Part shown: piece after piece, positions 44,601-58,400 of the stretch
Position numbering within the stretch: position 1 is the stretch's first letter
Layout: the number at the start of each line of letters is the position of its first letter
NCBI GenBank assembly: GCA_963965975.1
Contig: OZ014413.1
Span: forward strand, 9,450,101-9,514,100
Source: Xestospongia bergquistia
Taxonomy: Eukaryota > Porifera > Demospongiae > Haplosclerida > Petrosiidae
Direction: 5' to 3'
Length of the DNA: 64,000 bases
Program-made: the position numbers and the translations under genes
The notes under the pieces: generated by a model
Told to the model about the DNA's origin: nothing
Seen by the model: the letters and a program-made list of their open reading frames with translations, nothing else
Databases searched by the model: none

Positions 44601-45763
44601 GAGGAGATTAGAGACACAATGGGTGTGGTCATAAAGGTATTAGAACTTGACAACATTGATGATGGTGTTACTATAGCTACAGGAATATTGGATAATAAAG
44701 TGACATCATACATAAAATATAATGACATATCAAAACATTTTATTACATACATACCTAGATCTATTTCAATACATATTGTCCCTTGAAGTTGTGATCCACT
44801 TGGACAAGCACAACTAAAGTTACCCGGAATATTCTGGCAAATTTGGTTGCCATAACAAATAGATTCTTCATTTAGATAAGCTTGAAAACACTCATCAACA
44901 TCTGTAGATAGACTTATCATCATTATGTTACTGTAATATCTATTACTGACCTTTACAAGTTATTCTGACCTTTACAAGTTTAACAGACTTAGATACTTCA
45001 GTATACACACACATATATATGTGTTAATATCTGTTATAGTACTTATGTCTTACCAGTACAATTCATATTGTTAGAGTCCAAGACATATCCACTAAGACAA
45101 TAACATGTTTCAATTGATGAACTATTATTGTTACTATTTGATAATATACACAGCTGTTCACATTTATTGATATCAGGACATTTTCTATCAGGATTAACTA
45201 GAGAATAAATAATATGATGACATTTTAATACTGAAAAATACAAGAGAATGAAAGTGTTTTTGATAGTAATATTCACTACCATAATTTCTAATCTGGTAAC
45301 TACAATATTATAAGTGAGTATAACTATATACAATAGTCATTATATTATATAGTACATATATATATAATAGTCACTATATTATATTATAACTTATATACAT
45401 AATAGTCACTATATTATATTATACATATATAGATAATAGTCTCTATATTATATTGTACATATATACATAATAGTCATTATATTATATTATAACTTATATA
45501 CACAATAGTCACTATATTATATTATAACTTATATACACAATAGTCACTATATTATATTGTATTGGAATATGATGATCATAATATTAGATTAAAGTAAATG
45601 ATAGTAATACATTTGAAACTATGACAATTTGAAATAATAGTTAATTAAACTTTAGTTAATAAATAGATGACTACGTTTGTGTAATAGTTAATTAAACTAT
45701 TAATTACTTAATTAAACTGCAATTAATTAATAGAGTGTTTATATTATCTTACCTACACAACTT
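41639..45763. repeat. 4129-bp tandem duplication, copy 2
   Basis: Second unit of the pair described at 37510. It contains an orphan gene H exon 1 (42328-42379) whose second exon is missing, the repeated GC-rich blocks (EGR-type nonamers at 42545-42553 and 43336-43344), and the 3' exons of mucin-like copy 2. To its right the sequence continues with further exons of that copy. Confidence 0.95.
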
Positions 45764-46884
45764 CTTGTATCATTTTGTAAAACAAATCCATCATAACAAG
45801 AACAATTAAATGAACCAATTGTATTTATACAAAGTTGTTGACAATTATGAAGAAATCGTGAACACTCATTGACATCTATATAAAACAAAAAAATTATAAA
45901 CCATCAGAGAAAAAAATACAATGAGCAGAGATTAGTAGGTATATAAATCTTGTAATCCTTACCATTACAAGTATGGTTATCAGTAGCTAACTCAAAACCT
46001 GAATTACATTGACATTCAAAACTACCAATAGTATTGACACATCTTTGTGAACATATACTTGACAGAGTAGAGTTAGCACATTCATCAATATCTTAAAAAT
46101 AAAAATAATAAATAAGAATTATGAAATATAAATATTAATAACTTTTAATATTAGTTTGGACGTACCAATATAAGCAGCACCATCTCCTGTATATCCTGAG
46201 GGACAATCAGGACACATTCCTCCAACAGCTGGAGGTTTATTATCAATACATTCAGCATCATTGAAGCAAGATATTTGACTGCAACCATCAGCATCATTTT
46301 CACAAAAGTCACCATCATAAGCTAGAAGACACAAACAGTAAAGATATTAACAATGTCAAATCATTAGTCTATAACATTATAGTACATTATATATAACAAT
46401 AGAAGTAAAAACAAATGAAGTCATCATTAACATACCTTCATTACATTCACAGAGCAATATAAGAGGATTACTAGATGTGTTCAGTACACCCTCTATTGTA
46501 CAATTCCCTCCATTTTGACAACCACATATATGTACCTTTAAATGAAAAAATATAAGTACTATACGATTGTTGTATAATTGATTTACTTATCATTATATTT
46601 ATAATATCAATACACATCTACTGATGTGATTATTGCTTTAAATAATAATGAGAATACTTATCATTATATTAACACTAAGAAAGCACTTCAATACACATCT
46701 ACATATGTACTGACATGATTAATTAACAATGAGAATAAGATAAGTGCTAGATATCTAAGTAAATCAATATTTTATAAGGACTTATAAAGGGTATTTAATA
46801 ATGAGCAGCTGTTACCTGTGGCTGAATTGAAGTAGCTGCTCCCATCGAATCTCTGGCTATTACAGTAAATGTTATGTCTTCAAT
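43629..46884 (-). pseudogene. Mucin-like gene, truncated copy 2
   Basis: Exons by homology: 43629-43732, 44250-44355 (same one-base loss as copy 1), 44537-44676 (membrane part deleted, ends MYWYV), 44755-44901, 45054-45197, 45753-45875, 45963-46091, 46166-46321, 46436-46535 and the start of the cadherin/Ig-like exon (46815 to about 46884), where it breaks. One EGF has Cys changed to Tyr (GAAYIG instead of GTACIG at about 46166-46175). Lacking the N-terminal half, membrane segment and a correct tail frame, it is a pseudogene or at best a secreted EGF fragment. Confidence 0.85.
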
Positions 46885-46911
46885 TATGTTACTGTAATAT
46901 CTATTACTGAC

Positions 46912-47003
46912 CTTTACAAGTTATTCCATCAGTGTTAAGGATATAGCAAGTATTACATTGACAAGTAAAGCTACCATCAGTATTAATACACTGTTGTTCA
47001 CAA
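46912..47003 (-). pseudogene. Isolated EGF exon fragment at a rearrangement junction
   Basis: Matches the first 90 or so bases of the exon 48562-48684 of the complete gene ([24 protein letters not shown]), with its donor. It is preceded by the truncated cadherin-like exon of copy 2 and followed at AATAATCAATTATTAAAATT by the 3' flank of the complete gene. It is the very EGF exon missing from copies 1 and 2. Confidence 0.75.
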
Positions 47004-47137
47004 ATAATCAATTATTAAAATTATTGTTACAAATGTATATAATGTAAACTGATCAGAATGTATTACGACAAATTGAGATAACTAAAGACTAATATTAATT
47101 GAAACATGGTTCATGTGCTGGTCATGTGACCAAAAAG

Positions 47138-48984
47138 TTAGAGGTGTGTGACGTCTGCCTCCTCACTCTCATCAATATGACCTTCATCTAACTTTGCTTG
47201 TGAATGTATTTCGATTTCTTCCATGGACTGCTCATCTCGTGCTAATCAATATCAGATGTATAAAAAAGAGAAGAATAATTTATAGAAATTTTAGTAGTGA
47301 TATTATAAACTTGTCTAGCTATTGTACATCAATATAATAATAATAATAACAATATATATATTGGACTAATAACAGTGGGTCAGGGGGATAACTGTCTCCC
47401 CCCCCCCCCCCCCAATAATTATAGATAAGGGACACAGTCATTTACTGACCATTTAAACCATTATTAACAAGGGGGCAGGGGGACATCAAATTATAATAGT
47501 AAATCTACTAAACAGATTTCTTCTTTGTTAAAACCCGAGAAACAGGGAATCCCTACTTTACTAACTTGTGAAATTAACACTAACTAATTCTTTGTACCAT
47601 TTAAGTTCTAAAATATATCAACTATATATTCTAGTGTATATACTATGTGTATTAAGATTTGCCGGGTTCATTGGATCAATTGACCAATCAGAAAGGAGAT
47701 AACAACCAATGCAAACAACTATTATTAAATACCTATTCAGTATATAATGTTATATAATTACCTGCTAGATTAATAAATTGTGATTCATAGATATTTTGAA
47801 CAACATAATTATCATCTTTGATATAGCGTCCAGCAAATTCATACTTCCCTTTTTTGTTATATTGTTTACTAAAAGGAGAGAAAACAAAAATTTAATATAT
47901 TATTAAAGATTATTATATGATTAATATAATTATCAGTAATTCCTACAACTAATTCATGTTTTATTGAAAATAAAAAGCCAATTATTGAAATTTTGATTTT
48001 CAATAATTGAACTGCCTCAAATTTAACCCCAAACTCAAACAATACAATGTTATACATACCAATACATACCAATACATGTATTTAACTACTTACTATACAA
48101 TAATGATTGATAAAAAGATCAAAATGACAATTAGTAAAGTACCAATAAATGAACCAACAACTATTCCAGCAATAACACCATCTGAAAGACCTCTATCAGT
48201 TTGAGTAGGTGAGGAGATTAGAGACACAATGGGTGTGGTCATAAAGGTATTAGAACTTGACAACATTGATGATGGTGTTACTATAGCTACAGAAATATTG
48301 GAGTGATAAAGTGACATCATACATAAAATATAATGACATATCAAAACATTTTATTACATACATACCCAGATCTATTTCAATACATATTGTCCCTTGAAGT
48401 TGTGATCCACTTGGACAAGCACAACTAAAGTTACCCGGAATATTCTGGCAAATTTGGTTGCCATGACAAATAGATTCTTCATTTAGATAAGCTTGAAAAC
48501 ACTCATCAACATCTGTAGATAGACTTATCATCATTATGTTACTGTAATATCTATTACTGACCTTTACAAGTTATTCCATCAGTATTAAGGATATAGCCAG
48601 TATTACATTGACAAGTAAAGCTACCATCAGTATTAATACACTGTTGTTCACAAGGATCAGTTGCTGCATTGCATTCATTAATATCTGAAGAAAGCGAAGT
48701 GGTATAAAATTAGTCAATGTTGAAGTTATGAACAATTATATTGTAATATTGAATAATTCTTACTAGTATCTTAATATAATAATATTATATATATGAATTA
48801 TTTTAGGACTACTCTAAGAATTACTACAATGCTGTATTAGTCAAATGTATTTTCCTAATGTAATTATATCATCTGAAAACTGCTTATTACACTATATATG
48901 TAATTTGTAAGTAATGTTTAGACTTTTTTGATCTAAATATTATTTGTTAATAAGAGTGACTTTCATTTCTTTCTAGTATATGCT

Positions 48985-49024
<40 letters not shown>

Positions 49025-49378
49025 ATATCTGTTATAGTACTTATGTCTTACCAGTACAATTCATATTGTTAGAGTCCAAGACATATCCACTAAGACAATA
49101 ACATGTTTCAATTGATGAACTATTATTGTTAATATTTGATAATACACATAGCTGTTCACATTTATTGATATCAGGACATTTTCTATCAGGATTAACTAGA
49201 GAATAAAATAATATAATGACATATTTAAAACTAAAAACTACAAGAGAATGAAAAAGTATTTTATGATAGTAATATTCACTACCAAAATTTCTTATCTGGT
49301 AATTATAATAATATCAGTGAATACAATAGTCATTATATTATATTATACATATACACAATAGTCATTATATTATATTAT

Positions 49379-49442
<64 letters not shown>

Positions 49443-52400
49443 AGTCACTATATTATATTATACATATATATATATAATAGTCACTATATTATATTATAAC
49501 TTATATACACAATAGTCACTATATTATATTATACATATATACACAATAGTCATTATATTATATTGTATTGGAATATGATGATCATAATATTACATTAAAG
49601 TAAATGATAGTAATACATTTGAAACCATGACAATTTGAAATAATAGTTAATTAAACTCTAGTTAATAAATAGATGACTACATTTGTGTAATAGTTAATTA
49701 AACTATTAATTAGTTAATTAAGCTGCAATTAATTAATAGAGTGTTTATATTGTATTACCTATACAACTTCTTGTATCATTTTGTAAAACAAATCCATCAT
49801 AACAAGAACAATTAAATGAACCAATTGTATTTATACAAAGTTGTTGACAATTATGAAGAAATCGTAAACACTCATTGACATCTATATAAAACAAAAAAAT
49901 TATAAACCATCAGAGAAAAAAATACAATGAGCAGAGATTAGTAGGTATATAAATCTTGTAATCCTTACCATTACAAGTGTGGTTATCAGTAGCTAGTTCA
50001 AAACCTGAATTACATTGACATTCAAAACTACCAATAGTATTGACACATCTTTGTGAACATATACTTGACAGAGTAGAGTTAGCGCATTCATCAATATCTT
50101 AAAATAAAAATAATAAATAAGAATTATCAAATATAAATATTAATAACTTTTAATATTAGTTTGGACGTACCAATACAAGCAGTACCATCTCCTGTATATC
50201 CTGAGGGACAATCAGGACACATTCCTCCAACAGCTGGAGGTTTATTATCAATACATTCAGCATCATTGAAGCAAGATATTTGACTGCAACCATCAGCATC
50301 ATTTTCACAAAAGTCACCATCATAAGCTAGAAGACACAAACAGTAAAGATATTAACAATGTCAAATCAATAGTCTATAATATTATAGTACATTATGTATA
50401 ACAATAGAAGTAAGAATAAATGAAGTCATTATCATTATAAGCTAGAAGACACACAAATCAGGTCATGATATAGACTCTATATGACATACCTTCATTACAT
50501 TCACAGAGCAATATAAGAGGATTACTAGATGTGTTCAGTACACCCTCTATTGTACAATTCCCTCCATTTTGACAACCACATATATGTACCTTTAAATGAA
50601 AAAAATATAAGTACTATACAATTGTTGTATAATTGATTTACTTATCATTATATTTATAATATCAATACACATCTACTGATGTGATTATTACTTTAAACAA
50701 TAATGAGAATACTTATCAGTATATTAACACTAAGAAAGCACTTCAATACACATCTACATATGTACTGACATGATCATTACTTTAATTAACAATGAGAATA
50801 AGATAAGTGCTAGATATCTAAGTAAATCAATATTTTATAAGGACTTATAAAGGGTATTTAATAATGAGCAGCTGTTACCTGTGGCTGAATTGAAGTAGCT
50901 GCTCCCATCGAATCTCTGGCTATTACAGTAAATGTTATGTCTTCAATCACTGATGTTATAGTGATAGTTAGTGTATAGATTGTCCCTGTAGTTTCAAAGA
51001 TATAACCAGCTGGTAAATTACCCTCCAATGTGACATTAACTGTATCACCAGGATCTGTTATGTTCATAACAAATATGGATGTTTTGTTAACTGTAATAAT
51101 AAATTGATCAGCTGCTTCAATATTAGGAGCAACATTGTCTGGAAAAGTAGAGAAAACAAAATAATTTAATCATTGAACTATTCATTAGAGAGTGTTCCCC
51201 TCACCAGCTATTCTTTGATTCTCTTCATTCTCATTCAATGTCCTTTGTGTGTTTTCTGCTAGCTCTTTATTTTGTGTTTGACTATAATCAAATATACATT
51301 GTATATTTTGTAATCCTCCACATATAGCCTCTGCTTTTTGACGTGTGGAATTATCTAATTCATCAAGGAACTGAGGTTTGTGATTTGGAACTGAGAAATT
51401 AGCAACACTTAGTCCATCTGGATAATAAAACAGACTCTCTTCTTTTGTAATTTGCCCTGTGAAGGATATATTTGATTATTAATTTATCACTAATCATTAA
51501 CTCATCCATTCATTCGTCCATTCATCCACCTATCCATTGATCAGACCATCCATTTATCCATTCATTGTTCATTCATCCATCCATCAGCCCAGCCATCAAT
51601 CCATTCATTATAGATTCATCCATCTATCCATCGATCAGACCATCCATTTATCCATTCATTACATGATTGTCCAAAGGTATGTAGTATACGATCAGAACTG
51701 TCATCAGGTAACATAGTACCATTACGATAAACAAATTCATTGCTCTTATTTCCATCAATGTTACCAAGGAGACCACTAACATCAGTGTTATTACGTAAAC
51801 TTTGCGGAACCAAAATCACAAAAGACAGTAGGTTCATTCTTAAAGTTATATTAACAGTTATATCATTAGAAAATGCTATAGTAACAGTCTCTTCAGTTAC
51901 TCTTTCCAAATACACAGTATCATTTCGAACAGTACTATTAACAGCTGTGAGATAAGATGAAACATTAGTATCATTAATTAGAATAACAATATCATTGTTT
52001 GTTCCAATCTCAACCTGTTTAATAGAAAATAGAACGTGAGTAAAACCCCTCAATAAAAAAGTTAAGTTTGTATTATAGAAAATTATTTAATGGTTCAATA
52101 CCTGGACTCTTTCTTTCAATATACTATTGTTACTATGACTACCCATTGCAATAGCTGAGAAGATGGTGGCTGTTATATTGGTTGTATTGCCAGGAGTTAA
52201 AATAGTTCTAGCCTGTAGCTCAAATTGTCCTGTAATACGTGTCATGACATATTCTCCTAGTCCATTAAATGTATAGGAACGTCCGTCCAATGTTGTAATA
52301 TGTGGATCACCATAATTGAAACCTATAACAATTTAATATACTACAGTATAATATAGTAATGTAATACATTACAGTATAATATAGTATAATGTAGTAATGT

Positions 52401-55400
52401 AATACATTGCAGTATAATATAGTATAATGTGGTAATGTAATACACTACAGTATAATATAGTATAATGTAGTAATGTAATACATTACAGTATAATATAGTA
52501 TAATGTAGTAATGTAATACACTACAGTATAATATAGTATAATGTAGTAATGTAATACATTACAGTATAATATAGTATAATGTGGTAATGTAATACATTGC
52601 AGTATAATATAGTATAATGTGGTAATGTAATACACTACAGTATAATATAGTATAATGTAGTAATGTAATACATTACAGTATAATATAGTATAATGTAGTA
52701 ATGTAATACATTACAGTATAATATAGTATAATGTAGTAATGTAATACACTACAGTATAATTTAGTATAATGTGGCAATGTAATACACTACAGTATAATTT
52801 AGTATAATGTGGCAATGTAATACACTACAGTATAATATAGTAATATATAATTGTGGAATCAGTATGTAATGAGCTCAAAGAAAGACGAGCTTAGGCCATA
52901 AAAGAAATATTAAGTGTTAATATATTATAATTCAGCTGATAATGAGTACTATTTATTTCCAGCTGGAGTAACATACCAATAAAAAAAGGAAATTCATTAT
53001 AACAAAACAGTCTTGGACGACGACTGTGATACACATCACACAGAGGACTCTCTATACAGCAGACATCTCTAAAAGTTAAATCATATTTATCATAAAGATT
53101 TGGAAATATAAACGGATTATATAAAACGACTCGACTTGCTGATGGTCCTTCTTCAATTCTAAAGCCAAAGATCCTGTAAAGTAAAGATACAATGATAATT
53201 ATGATAGTAAGAGATGAATATATTAAATAAAGTTATAATAAAGTTATTAAGATGTAAATAAAGTTATATTAAGGTTATTAAGATAATTATAGTTATATCA
53301 AATGAAGTTATATTAAAGTTATTAAGATGTAGTTATATTAAAGTAAGTTATATTAAGTTATTAAGATGTAGTTATATTAAATGAAGTTATAATAAAGTTA
53401 TTAAAATGTAGTTATATTAAATGATGTGTCTAAGGTCTGGCAGTACTTAAGTGTTTGATCATAACAGTCACATGACTTGTCTCTGTAGATCAGTAAAAGT
53501 GACTACACAACTGTTGTCATAAACTTAATAGGTTATTATATAAATTGATAAAGGAGATAACTTAAAATTTTGTCTGGACAATAATTACAGACAAAACCAA
53601 ATAAATTTATATAATACAACAGCCAATCAAATATCATATACAGAGTCCATAGCAACAACAAATTACTTAATTTTGCAGTGATGCATATTATTAATTGTCA
53701 AGACAAAATTAAAATATATCAACTTCTATATCTCTAATGAAATACATTCTTACAATTATACAATCATTTTGACCCTCCTACCTACTATAGTAATAATTAT
53801 ATACTATTATCAACTTTCTTCCAAACCAATAGATACATCAAATTTGTTAAGACTTACGTATTATAACAGCAGATACCACTGATTCCAAATCTATAGTTAG
53901 CGTAGCATATAATATTAGGTCCTTCAGAGCCTATTATGAACCATCTAAAATCAAAGAACTGGAGTATCTCAAGTCGACAGGGACATGTTTGAGCAAATGA
54001 AAAGCGAGAACTAAATAATGGAGTCAAAAATTTGTGAAAGAGTTGTGCATCATTGTTTCTTGCTTCTAGACATCTCTGACTAGGATCTATAAAACAAGAA
54101 TACATAATATATAATAAAAATATAATTATTAGTAATATATTTTATTCATTGATAACAATATGGTAGTGACTATTTGTTCAGAAGGAAGTCCGTTCTTTGG
54201 TGTGCCAAGTTAGTGTTTAGGATTTAGTGGGTGGGGATCAGTATCTCAACACACAACAAAGTAAAGACTTTCTGCCGGACAAGTAGTCACTGTCTAAATA
54301 ATAATGAGTAATTATATCATTATATATAAGTTATATATAATAATTAATAAAATATACTAATAATTATTAATTGATTGAATAAAAAATCCATTGTTTTGTT
54401 CCCACCTTTATCATTATTGAATAAGTAGAAAATATTGTGGAAACTACAATTTAGATTAAAGCAATCCAAAATACCAGCAATCTCATTTCTTCTTCCAGAT
54501 AGCGGATGATTCTCAAAACCATAACTGGGCACATTATAACCAATAGTTGATGTATAATAGAAGGTATCCCATTTGAGATCTCCACATTGATATATGTAGA
54601 TAACATATGTCATTAATACTTCATCTGTAATGATGATAGCTTGAAATGTATTCTCCTATAAGAAAAAGGAAAGAAAGCTATTAAAAGGAATAACTGATTT
54701 AAAAAAAATAAAATGTATATTCTCAATTCATTGTATATTTTATTTTACCCTGTTCAGTAATGTTTTAGTTGTGCTGGTATAGAAATTAGGAAAATCATTA
54801 GCATAGCTATGTGGATATGCATGGACATTTCTCCATTCGACTACAATCATCCATACTCCATTGAAAGTGACATTGTGTTTCTTTTGAATGATATTGTTAA
54901 CTTGATCAAGTATTGCTTGATCAGCAATGTTGTCATCATTGAACACTTGATAACACACTTCACCTTTTGTATGAAATAAAGAGAAAAAAACGTCAAAAGA
55001 CTAGATCACAATATTAGCTAGTACTTATACAATACATAATATCGTGTATGAAGAATGATACTTGTCACTAGATAGCAATAACTTGTCTAATAATTTAACT
55101 AATAATTTGTCAAGTTTGGTCAGTTACTAAGCTTGTATAATTTCATATCAGGTACTAATTGTTTGAAATAAATTTTAGTAAATTATAATTCTCATATATA
55201 CTTGCCGAGGCCTGCAATACCAATGGTACAGTAAAGGATATACTACATTAGACATTCTATTAATATTATTCATTTCCAAGGTATTATAATTCTGTGTTAC
55301 CTGATGTGCTAATGTCATAATAATTCCATAATGGAGCAAAGATATAAGATGTTCTAATTGGTATATTGAATGAGGGAAACAGTCTCGGACGAGACAATAA

Positions 55401-58400
55401 AAACCTTTTACTTAAAGAAATAACACCATTGTAGTTTACCTGATAATAAACAAGATAATATTAATAATAACAGTTAATATTAATTATTTATAACTTACAA
55501 ATAATGTAGAGTGAGTTTTAGTTCCTATTTTAATACCTCTTCTTGGATAAATTCTTCTTGAGGAAAAGAGCTTAGATACAAAGCAAGTAGGGTTAGTTAG
55601 ATTAATGTAAGGTAGAGCAAGTGGACATATGATTGGTGTGGGTGATGGAGTTGGAGTGAAAGAGGATTCACTAAAGAGTGATGATGATGGTGATAGTGAA
55701 CGAGATGGTGACTTTTCAAATGATGATAGTGAAGAAGATGGCAATGTTGACTTTTCAACTGATGATAGTGAAGGTGACGGTGATTCTTCAAATGATGATA
55801 GTGAAGTAGATGGCGATACCTCAAAAGCTGACAATGCAGGTGATGGAGATTCTTCAAGAGGTGATGGTGACTCTTCAAATGATGATAGTGAAGTAGATGG
55901 CGATACCTCAAAAGCTGACAATGCAGGTGATGGAGATTCTTCAAGAGGTGATGGTGACTCTTCAAATGATGATAATGAAAGAGATGGTGACACCTCAAAA
56001 GCTGACAATGGAGGTGATGAAGATTCTTCAATTGACAGTGAAGGTGTTGGTGATACTTCAAATGATAACAGTGAAGGAAATAGTGATGCCTCAAAAGCTG
56101 ACAATGAAGGTGATAGAGATTCTTCAAATGATGATAGTGAAGGTGATGGAGATTCTTCAAGAGAAGGTGATAGTGACTCTTCAAATAATGATAATGAAGG
56201 AGATGGTGATGGAGACTCATCAAATGATGATAATGAAGGTGATGGAGATTCTTCAAATGACAATAGTAAAGGTGATGGTGATTCTTTAAGAGAAGGTGAT
56301 GGTGACTCTTCAAATGAAGGTGATGGTGACTCTTCAAATGGTGATAGTGAAGAAGATGGTGATGTTGACTCTGAAGATGATAGTAAAGGTGATGGTGATT
56401 CTTTAAGAGAAGGTGACGGTGACTCTTCAAATGAAGGTGATGGTGACTTTTCAAGTAATGAAAGTGAAGGTGATGGTGACTCTTCAAATGATGGTGATGG
56501 TGACACTTCAAATGATGATAGTGAAGGAGATAGTGACACCTCAAAAGCTGACGATGAAGGTGATGGAGATTCTTCAAATGACGATAGTGATGGTGATGGT
56601 GACTCTTCAAATGATGATAGTGAAGGAGATGGTGATGTTGACTCTGAAGATGATAGTAAAGGTGATGGTGATTCTTTAAGAGAAGGCGACGGTGACTCTT
56701 CAAATGAAGGTGATGGTGACTTTTCAAGTGATGAAAGTGAAGGTGATGGTGACTCTTCAAATGAAGGTGATGGTGACTTTTCAAGTAATGAAAGTGAAGG
56801 TGATGGTGACTCTTCAAATGAAGGTGACGGTGACACTTCAAATGATGATAATGAAGGTGATGGTGACACCTCAAAAGCTGACGATGAAGGTGATGGAGAT
56901 TCTTCAAATGACGATAGTGAAGGTGATGGTGACTCTTCAAATGGTGATAGTGAAGGAGATGGTGATGTTGACTCTAAAGATGATAGTAAAGGTGATGGTG
57001 ATTCTTTAAGAGAAGGTGACGGTGACTCTTCAAATGAAGGTGATGGTGACTTTTCAAGTAATGAAAGTGAAGGTGATGGTGACTCTTCAAATGATGGTGA
57101 TGGTGACACTTCAAATGATGATAGTGAAGGAGATAGTGACACCTCAAAAGCTGATGATGATGGTGATGGTGACACTTCAAATGATGATAGTGAAGGAGAT
57201 AGTGACACCTCAAAAGCTGACGATGAAGGTGATGGAGATTCTTCAAATGATGATAGTGAAGGTGATGGTGACTCTTCAAATGATGGTGATGGTGACACTT
57301 CAAATGATGATAGTGAAGGAGATAGTGACACCTCAAAAGCTGATGATGATGGTGATGGTGACACTTCAAATGATGATAGTGAAGGAGATAGTGACACCTC
57401 AAAAGCTGACGATGAAGGTGATGGAGATTCTTCAAATGACGATAGTGAAGGTGATGGTGACTCTTCAAATGATGGTGATAGTGAAGGAGATGGTGATGTT
57501 GACTCTGAAGATGATAGTAAAGGTGATGGTGATTCTTTAAGAGAAGGTGACGGTGACTCTTCAAATGAAGGTGATAGTGACTCTTCAAATGAAGGTGATG
57601 GTGACTCTTCAAATGATGACAGTGAAGGAGATGGTGATGTTGACTCTGAAGATGATAGTAAAGGTGATGGTGATTCTTTAAGAGAAGGTGACAGTGAGTC
57701 TTCAAATGAAGGCGATGGTGACTTTTCAAGTGATGAAAGTGAAGGAGATGGTGACTCTTCAAATGAAGGTGATGGTGACTCTTCAAATGATGACAGTGAA
57801 GGAGATGGTGATGTTGACTCTGAAGATGATAGTAAAGGTGATGGTGATTCTTTAAGAGAAGGTGATGGTGACTCTTCAAATGTTGTTGATTGTGACTCTT
57901 GAAATGATGATAGTGAAGGTGACAGTGACTCTTCAAATGAAGGTGATGGTGACTTTTCAAGTGATGAAAGTGAAGGTGATGGTGACTCTTCAAATGAAGG
58001 TGATGGTGACTCTTCAAATGATGACAGTGAAGGAGATGGTGATGTTGACTCTGAAGATGATAGTAAAGGTGATGGTGATTCTTTAAGAGAAGGTGACAGT
58101 GAGTCTTCAAATGAAGGCGATGGTGACTTTTCAAGTGATGAAAGTGAAGGTGACGGTGACTCTTCAAATGAAAGCGATGGTGACACTTCAAATGATGATA
58201 GTAAAGGAGATAGTGACACCTCAAAAGCTGACAATGAAGGTGATGGAGATTCTTCAAATGATGATAGTGAAGGAGATAGTGATGTTGACTCTGATGATGA
58301 TAAAGAAGGTGATGGCGATTCTTCAAGTGAAGGTGATGATGACTTTTCAAGTGATGATTGTGAAGGAAATGGTGACGCTTTAACTGATGATAGCAAAGGT

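Noticed and set aside
51740..51955. Plus-strand 71-codon ORF
   Set aside because: Antisense to the VWD exon of the mucin-like gene.
55629..57902. 757-codon plus-strand Asp/Ser/Gly-rich ORF as a gene
   Set aside because: It is antisense to the Ser/Pro/Glu exon, which splices in frame to NIDO-AMOP-VWD. No splice partners or domain were found for the plus frame. Kept only as a finding to test.
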